Source: Symsagittifera roscoffensis (Eukaryota; Xenacoelomorpha; Acoela; Convolutidae). From it: a DNA stretch of 64,000 bases. The DNA lies in NCBI RefSeq assembly GCF_963678635.1, contig NC_087062.1, forward strand, positions 43,416,395 through 43,480,394, read 5' to 3'. Below are positions 54,394-61,200 of this stretch, piece after piece. The notes under the pieces are model-generated. The model was not told where the DNA came from, did no database searches, and was given only the letters and a program-made list of their open reading frames with translations. Position numbers and translations under genes: made by a program. Numbering within the stretch: the stretch's first letter is position 1; each line of letters starts with the position of its first letter.

Positions 54394-57300
54394 GGCCCAA
54401 GGTGCACAGCCTCGGTGACAGATACAACCATATGTTGTTGTGTGGCTTCGTACGCAAAGCTATTGCCATGAGGTCCTCCTCTGCTGACGTCATATTCTTT
54501 CTGATCATCCTTCCCTGCTCATTCTCTGCATGATCCATCTGTCTGAACCAGAGATCATCAGCCATCTGTTGTACTAACAGATGATCGTCACCTACCCCTG
54601 GTCTTAGCTTCAGTAATCTTGCGAAGTTGGACAGCTCCAACCCCAGAACTTCATCTAGCACCAACCGAGTTGTGCTACAATCTCTGAGCCCCTGTATGGC
54701 ATTCGAAATGTCAGCCCAAACGGCGGGAAGCTCAGATCGGGACGGATAGTAATTGTCCGGGTCCACCACTCTGTTTGGGGCAGGAATTATTACGTTAAAT
54801 ATCCCCTCTGCTATCGTCGTGACCATTGTGTACACAAATTGAAGGGGTTCAGGCAACGCAGCGTAGCCTGGTGACAATACGAAGATCACCTTCACCACAT
54901 TCATGGTGAAACGTTGTCTTGCTGCTGCCTCTACCTCGGCCATCGCCGAGAGCAGTGTCATTATCGCCTCCCCTATAACTTCGTTACTCGGGATCGATCC
55001 ATCCGTCAGACGTGACAATAAGCCTCTGCTTTGTAGATGATCATTTGAGCCTGCAACCACTATTACCTGCGGCTCCATGCTGACCACTCTCCGTACACTT
55101 ATCATCATGCCTATCGCCTGTCCCCAGTCCAGTTTAGGCGCCGTTAAGAAAATCACATCGGGCCAGAATAGAGAACGGGGCGTGTAGAGATAATCGGAGC
55201 CGGCCAGAACCAGATATTTGGCAGCCTTCATGTCCAAGGGGTCATAAGCTGCAAAAAGGCCATCGCCTATTGGGGCCTTCAGGTTCCCGTATCTCTTATC
55301 GTCTCCAACCACTGTTGTAGTTCGGGGGTAATCCCTTGAATACTCGCCCTGCGTCTGACCGGGTGGTTTAGCGAATTGTCTGTACATCTTGTGATGTTTG
55401 TTATTGGGCTTGTTCTCCGTCTGGAACTTGCCCTTGCGCACAGGTGGTGTCCTTTCCCGGGTCCTATCTCGAACGTCGGTGAGCGACCGGGTGTTTAAAG
55501 GTCCAAAGGTATTGTCATGAGGTAATCCATCCAGGTCTACATGTCGGAGTGAGGTCGAGGAGCTGAATTTCTCCTGCTCTGCTAGCAGCCAATCCACACC
55601 CGGTATCCGATAAAGTCGCGACACTGTGGGACTTTCACCGCCAGTCATTCTCATCGCATCCTCCCGACACGTCAAGGTATTCATATTCAACTTCGCCGAC
55701 ATGTCCGTCTTATACTGACCCCAATGACTAGGATCTGATCTATTCCAAAGCAGCCTGCTGCCTGATTCGATCCCCTCCGCTGGCACGGTACTTGTAGACG
55801 GTCCTGCTGTCGAAGCAGGATTTGTCGTGGCAGGCGAATCGTTCCTCCTAGACGCGGTCTGGGAGTTATTCCTGTTGTTCTGTTCCACCGATCTGCCGAG
55901 TCGGCTTTCAATCGATTGCGGCCTGGGAGGAGGAGCAGTCCCTAGCCTGTCTCTCACGTTCGAGCTCGGAGCGACGGTTGCGGCTCCAACCGTCTCCGTT
56001 GCCAAGGGCCCTAGACGGTTGGCGAGGGATTCGGGCACGGTTGCCCTTATTCTACTCCCTCCGGTCAAATTGGTCCGAGCCAAAGAACCGGTCGCCCTCG
56101 ACTCTTGCTCCGCTTCCCTCAATTGCGTCTGAAACACATCATTAATCCAATGCCTCCCTCGTTGGGTATTGAAGTGCACTCCATCTTTAGTGAGCGCGAT
56201 GTGGTCAGTCATGCGCAGCATATTTTCGAGATCCAGGAGTCGCAACTCGCCAGGGTTGTTTCTCACCAGACTGCGGGTCATTTCATTCCACCGCGTCACG
56301 TTGCCATTCATGAAATCTGCAGCTATGGTGCCCACCAAAGGATTTGGTGGTATCGTGCACAGGATCACGAGTTTGGGTCTGTACTTTTCTTTCAATTCGT
56401 TCAAGAGACACACCAATAGAGGTTCCCACTTGTTCTCCGGAGTCACGGGGGCTCTCGAGACGTCATTGGTCCCCAGCATTATTATTAATGTATCCAAATG
56501 ATCCTCGCTCTGGAACTCCATCATTTTGATGACTTGAGCCACTGAGGCTCCTCCAAAGGACAGAATGGTAGTATGACCATAGACGAAGATCTCATTCAGA
56601 TCTCTCACCAAACTGTCTCCAATGATCAAATGGCGACTCCCTGGGGGAATTACTTGGTCGTTCGTGGCGGGGTTCCAGCTCATGTCATTCAGGCAGGCTC
56701 GAGGATGCTCGGCTGGCACTTGCGTGAACTGATGACGTGCCATCAGATTCTTCCTGATGTCTACCACGCGAGACTTCTCAAAGACTCCACCAGGCGCAGA
56801 ACACGCTATCGTGCGGGTTGCTCGCTCCGAGCTATTTGATGAATGATCACGACGCTGGGAAGGAACGATCCTAGCCAGTGTCCGCTCAGTGCCTCTGTTG
56901 ATCTCATCCATCGCGGCTCTGGCCACTTGGTTAAATGATTCCTGAAATTGAGGAGCTAGATAGGTGTCAGAAGGGTCTGGTATCGTAAACCTCTGACTCG
57001 AAGCAGACGGTCGTGTCTGCTGAGGAGCCTCGGGCCCCCTTGATGCACGCAAATCCAGAACCTCAGGTCCTCTCGATGCGCACAGCTCCTGCGCTGTTGT
57101 CCTGGGGCGTGTGTCGTTAGATCCCTCCGAGGACCTCATGCTCGCCAGGATTTCCGGTGACACTTGGCTCACCTTCGCCATATACAGCTCCTTCAGGTGC
57201 TTTATCTCATCCTCCTTGTAGGCCACCTGCAGATCTTCAAATTTCTTTTTCCATTCGTCTCTCTCCCGAGCTATGGCCCTGTACTCCTGAAGTTTGGCAC

Positions 57301-57823
57301 ACAGCTCACTCTGATCTCTCTCCTTCTTCTCCAGTGTCTCAATCGTCTCCGACGTCTGGATCTCTATCTCGCTCACTCTCACTCTCTTTAGGGGAGGAGC
57401 AGCTGTTGGAGAGTCGACAGAGTGTGACGGGCCTGGCCCATCACGTTGTCTCTTCGCTCCAATGAGTGGCTGCGCAGGTTGGACGGGCAAGGGCATCTCA
57501 CCTAGCCGGTGGTCCCTTTGCTCACCTAGTCCTGGCTCACGAGCCAGGTCGTGGCCAGACATCTCTCCGCGCCTCCATCTCATCAATCGGCTTCGGCCTC
57601 TCTCGGCGGTCCCGGACTCACCGAAGGCCAACATCAACACGACTTCTGTAGGGCGATTCCCTCGACCCTCTCTTCCCAGTGCATTGAGGAGTGCGACCAC
57701 AAACATCGCCAACCCCGGGTCTTCTCGTGTAAAATCACAATCGATCAGCCGCTGATAGATCTCGTCTAGAGTCGCTCCTAGACTCGCTGAGAGGAATTCC
57801 ATGAGTTCGTTCGTGTCACCCAT
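54386..57823 (-). CDS. SGNH/GDSL-hydrolase ORF of the retroelement (giant downstream ORF, N-terminal part)
   Basis: I start it at ATG 57823 (context AAAGAAATGG); the frame is open to 57910 but begins with TTG there. Residues counted from 57910: acidic/helical start 30-100, coiled coil about 180-260, Pro/Ser-rich linker, then an SGNH domain 425-600. That domain has block I HLIIGDSLVRDL (Ser433), block II SFGGAS, block III IIMLGTNDVS (Asn482) and block V KDGVHF (Asp576, His579), so all catalytic positions are present. SGNH enzymes are esterases/acetylhydrolases. A second, catalytically altered fold spans about 897-1060 (VLAGSDYLY, IVVAGSNDHLQSRG). The ORF ends at TGA 54386-54388, created by a 7-bp duplication that shifts it out of frame with 50005-54393. 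Esterase activity is inferred. Confidence 0.8.
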   Translation of the reverse strand: MGDTNELMEFLSASLGATLDEIYQRLIDCDFTREDPGLAMFVVALLNALGREGRGNRPTEVVLMLAFGESGTAERGRSRLMRWRRGEMSGHDLAREPGLGEQRDHRLGEMPLPVQPAQPLIGAKRQRDGPGPSHSVDSPTAAPPLKRVRVSEIEIQTSETIETLEKKERDQSELCAKLQEYRAIARERDEWKKKFEDLQVAYKEDEIKHLKELYMAKVSQVSPEILASMRSSEGSNDTRPRTTAQELCASRGPEVLDLRASRGPEAPQQTRPSASSQRFTIPDPSDTYLAPQFQESFNQVARAAMDEINRGTERTLARIVPSQRRDHSSNSSERATRTIACSAPGGVFEKSRVVDIRKNLMARHQFTQVPAEHPRACLNDMSWNPATNDQVIPPGSRHLIIGDSLVRDLNEIFVYGHTTILSFGGASVAQVIKMMEFQSEDHLDTLIIMLGTNDVSRAPVTPENKWEPLLVCLLNELKEKYRPKLVILCTIPPNPLVGTIAADFMNGNVTRWNEMTRSLVRNNPGELRLLDLENMLRMTDHIALTKDGVHFNTQRGRHWINDVFQTQLREAEQESRATGSLARTNLTGGSRIRATVPESLANRLGPLATETVGAATVAPSSNVRDRLGTAPPPRPQSIESRLGRSVEQNNRNNSQTASRRNDSPATTNPASTAGPSTSTVPAEGIESGSRLLWNRSDPSHWGQYKTDMSAKLNMNTLTCREDAMRMTGGESPTVSRLYRIPGVDWLLAEQEKFSSSTSLRHVDLDGLPHDNTFGPLNTRSLTDVRDRTRERTPPVRKGKFQTENKPNNKHHKMYRQFAKPPGQTQGEYSRDYPRTTTVVGDDKRYGNLKAPIGDGLFAAYDPLDMKAAKYLVLAGSDYLYTPRSLFWPDVIFLTAPKLDWGQAIGMMISVRRVVSMEPQVIVVAGSNDHLQSRGLLSRLTDGSIPSNEVIGEAIMTLLSAMAEVEAAARQRFTMNVVKVIFVLSPGYAALPEPLQFVYTMVTTIAEGIFNVIIPAPNRVVDPDNYYPSRSELPAVWADISNAIQGLRDCSTTRLVLDEVLGLELSNFARLLKLRPGVGDDHLLVQQMADDLWFRQMDHAENEQGRMIRKNMTSAEEDLMAIALRTKPHNNIWLYLSPRLCTLGLG

Positions 57824-58265
57824 TTCTTTTCGTGTTGATTCTCGTTGTCGTGTCGTGTAATTTCTTTCTGTCTCCTCTGATTCAGTGTTCAGTAAACAAT
57901 TTTCGATCAATCAAGATCTAAAAAACAGGTCGCGACTTAGAACCATCATTTTTGGATGCAACATCAATCAATTCTTTAAAACTCTCCATTGAAATTCTCT
58001 TCACAATTCTGATTTAAAATTTAGCACCAAGGTGGATCGTCCACCTTTATCTTTGTCAGAGTAGCACGAATAAGCGCTGTCACCTTGATGACACAAACAT
58101 AAAACATATCATAACAATAACATAACATAAACACATAAACATCACACACCTATACTATCATATAAAAACCTAATCCCTAATACTGTACCTAAAGCCTAAC
58201 CTAAAACTTGACTCTAATTTTTATCGAGCAACTTAATAAAAACCACTTATCGCCGAGCGCAATTC
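57824..58265 (-). other. Spacer between pol and the giant ORF, possible splice acceptor
   Basis: The stretch from the pol stop to the next ATG. The minus strand has CTGTTTTTTAG ending at 57918, a pyrimidine-rich stretch plus AG typical of a 3' splice site, about 95 bases before the ATG. Errantivirus and retroviral env genes are expressed through such acceptors. The centre (58085-58210) is A/C-rich low-complexity DNA (CATAACATAAACACATAAAC). Confidence 0.5.
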
Positions 58266-61200
58266 TTAGCATATGCTCAGATAGTATTTTTTATGTAAGT
58301 AAACCTCTATGTCAGTCTCTGAAAATATCACATGCACAAGAGCGTACAACTCTCTCGGGTGTAGCTTCCCTCTATTGGGATCATAAACTGGCAACGAGAG
58401 AGAGGTCACACCTCTCTCAACCAGGAAATCCCTAAGTCGAGTCAAGGCCAATACCAAGCTCTCCGGATTCACGTGTTGCCTATCAGTAGCTTTCGTAACC
58501 AAAAAACACAAATATTTCCCTGGTATCTGTGATGCAACAGGGGGCAACGCTATCATTCCTCCTACACCCGGCCTCTGTTTCCACAAAAACTCGATATTCT
58601 TGTACTCTCTTTTAAAGTCGGCCGCTAGTGCTGTTTTGAAGCTTACGTCCGCAGTTATCGCTATGGCGCACGTGCGTTCCGTGAGTATGAAATCGCTGTC
58701 CGTTATAACGATATTGTTCGAATAGTGGTTCGGGAGATCAAAATACGATTCAAAGATTCGTCCAAAAGGTGGTTTCTTAGCATTCTCGCCCTCTGTCTCT
58801 AGTTCTCCGGTTTCCCTTGCCGATTTCAATTTTTTTATTATGAGATTTTCGGTGTGGGTGAGTCCTACCCCCACTCCCCGGACAAAAATATCCATCGACG
58901 TCCCCGTCGATCGCCCAAAGTCTAGGAGACCGAGGTTGGATTGTGGAACACGTAGAGGACCATCTGGGGCGACCCAGTTGGACTCGGTATTGTCATGACT
59001 GATGTATTTGACGCCGTCTCTATCGACGTCCTGAATCGTCAGGATCGTCTCTTTTGGATCTGTCGGCAGATCATGGAGCCATTCGAGCACGCGCAAGTTT
59101 GTTAGTTCTTGCTCATGAGTCTGTTCCGCTTCTGGTTCGAACTCCACTTCCGGTTCTGATCGATCGTCGATCCAATCTTGATCCATATCGTTCACAAGGT
59201 CGATTTCCCCTAGCATCGCCACTTCGTCCAGTCCCACCAGCGAGTCTATGACATCACTCACTACTATCCTGTCTACAACGAAGTCCTCGCCATACGGATT
59301 GTATTTCTTCTGGTTTTTTCCTTTCTTGCTTTGGCGTGTTTCCATGGTGAGAGGAAAGTCAGGCTGTATTCCTTTGTCAATTTCGGTTTGTTCCGGGCAA
59401 TCCCAGTCTTCTTCGGCATAGGGTAGAGTTTCATCGTCCACCTCTACTCGCTCAGTCAACTCGAGATCCAGTGGTAGATCGCAATCGTCCACCACCTCAT
59501 TCCCGTCGTTCTTGTCGCGAGTACCCCTTTCATTCACTTCACAAGCAGGATCCACAATTAAATAGTCTCCCTCTTGCATGTCCGCTGGGATGCACCAATC
59601 CTCTGACGAGGCATTGTGCGGTTTGATATTCTCGTAATGAGCCGCTCTTCCAGTGCTCAGCCGATAAAAACGACCTCCTTGATGCACCTCTGTTATCTGA
59701 AATGGACCACGCCATTTCTTTAATAGTTTCTTGGTTCCTTTTGGTGGAACCACTTGCTGGAACACCCAGACGTAATCGCCAACTGAGTAGGCTTTTGCAT
59801 CGGCTGTTCTTTTATCAAACCTCCTTTTTTGTCTAATTTGCGCCTGTTGTGTATTCCTCCTGCATAAGTCATTAAGGTCCTGCTGTCTTCTAATAACGTC
59901 CCGCACGTACGTTTGCGGTGCTGTCCTCTTCCCTTCATATTCAGGGTAGAAGAACGTTAATGGGAGTGCTTTTTCGTGACCCGTCAGCATCATATGTGGA
60001 CTTATTCCCGTGGTGGAATGCTCCGTGCTGTTGTAAGCACCCATCACTTGCGGCAAGTGCTTGTCCCAGTCATCCATGTAGCGTGAGCAGTAGACTCTCA
60101 ACATGGATACCAGTGTGCGATTCTGCCTCTCGACTAGGCCATTCGTTTGCGGGTGATAAGTGGTCGAGTGGGCCTGAGCTACCTGCGACCTTTTCATTAA
60201 CTCTTTTGTGAGATCACCTACGAATGCTTTGCCATTGTCCGATTGGAACGTGATGGGGCAGCCATGCCTTGCTATCCACACGTTTATCAAATGATCGCAT
60301 GTTTCTTCTGCCGATGCTGTCATGCAGGGTGCTGCCTCCGCATACTTCGTAAAATGGTCGATCATTACCAGCACCTGATTATAGCCCGTTGCTGTCATGC
60401 AGATTTTCTGATGATCAATTTGCACCACTTCGTTGAAACCTGACGATTCTATTGACTGTAGGGGGAACCTTAGTTTCCTGGTATCCTTTGCCTGTTGACA
60501 AGACAGGCATGCGGCTATCCATTTCTCACAAGCCTTCTTCAATCTCGGCCATTCGAATCGTTTTTGTATCCTGTTATACACTTTGTCCACGCCTTGATGT
60601 CCCATCTGATCATGTGAGCGAAAGAGCAATTCGGTCTGGTACAACTGTGGTAACACTATTGAATTGTATTTATAAAGGACCTTGTCCTCCTCCTTGCGCT
60701 TACAGGCTACGATTCCGTCCTTATTCAGGTACAACAAGTCTTTCCTCTTCAGGTAAAATTGCTTCAGGATTTTGTAGCTGTCTTCTTCCAAGTCTCCCCT
60801 GTCAGGTGCTCCATTCTCGATCCATCTTTTCAGACTGCTCGTCATTCTATCATTTCGTTGAGCCCTCAGGAGATCCGACAGCCTGTACCTGGCTTTCAAA
60901 TACGTCTTCACCACGTTCATTTGCCCACTCATTATCTCCGGAGCATGAGCATCGTCCATCAACTTGACACACCATATCTTTTTCAAGGGCGTCGCTTCTT
61001 GCACAGATGGTTCCAGATTGGTACGGACGACCGTACCATGTGGCAGCAATCTGGTTGGGCGTTTCGAAACTGCTATCAGTTCGAGCTCGTCTGCGGCATT
61101 ATCTATCACAGTGCCCTCTTCAACTGAGGTGTATCTGTCCCTGTCTGGATCCTGATGTGTTTCTCGGTCCAGCCCACGCTGCTTCCAGTCTACCAATAAG

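Noticed and set aside
57085-57770. Long plus-strand frames opposite the SGNH ORF, and similar ones opposite pol
   Set aside because: They are antisense shadows of the coding strand with Ser/Leu/Pro-rich composition and no motifs.
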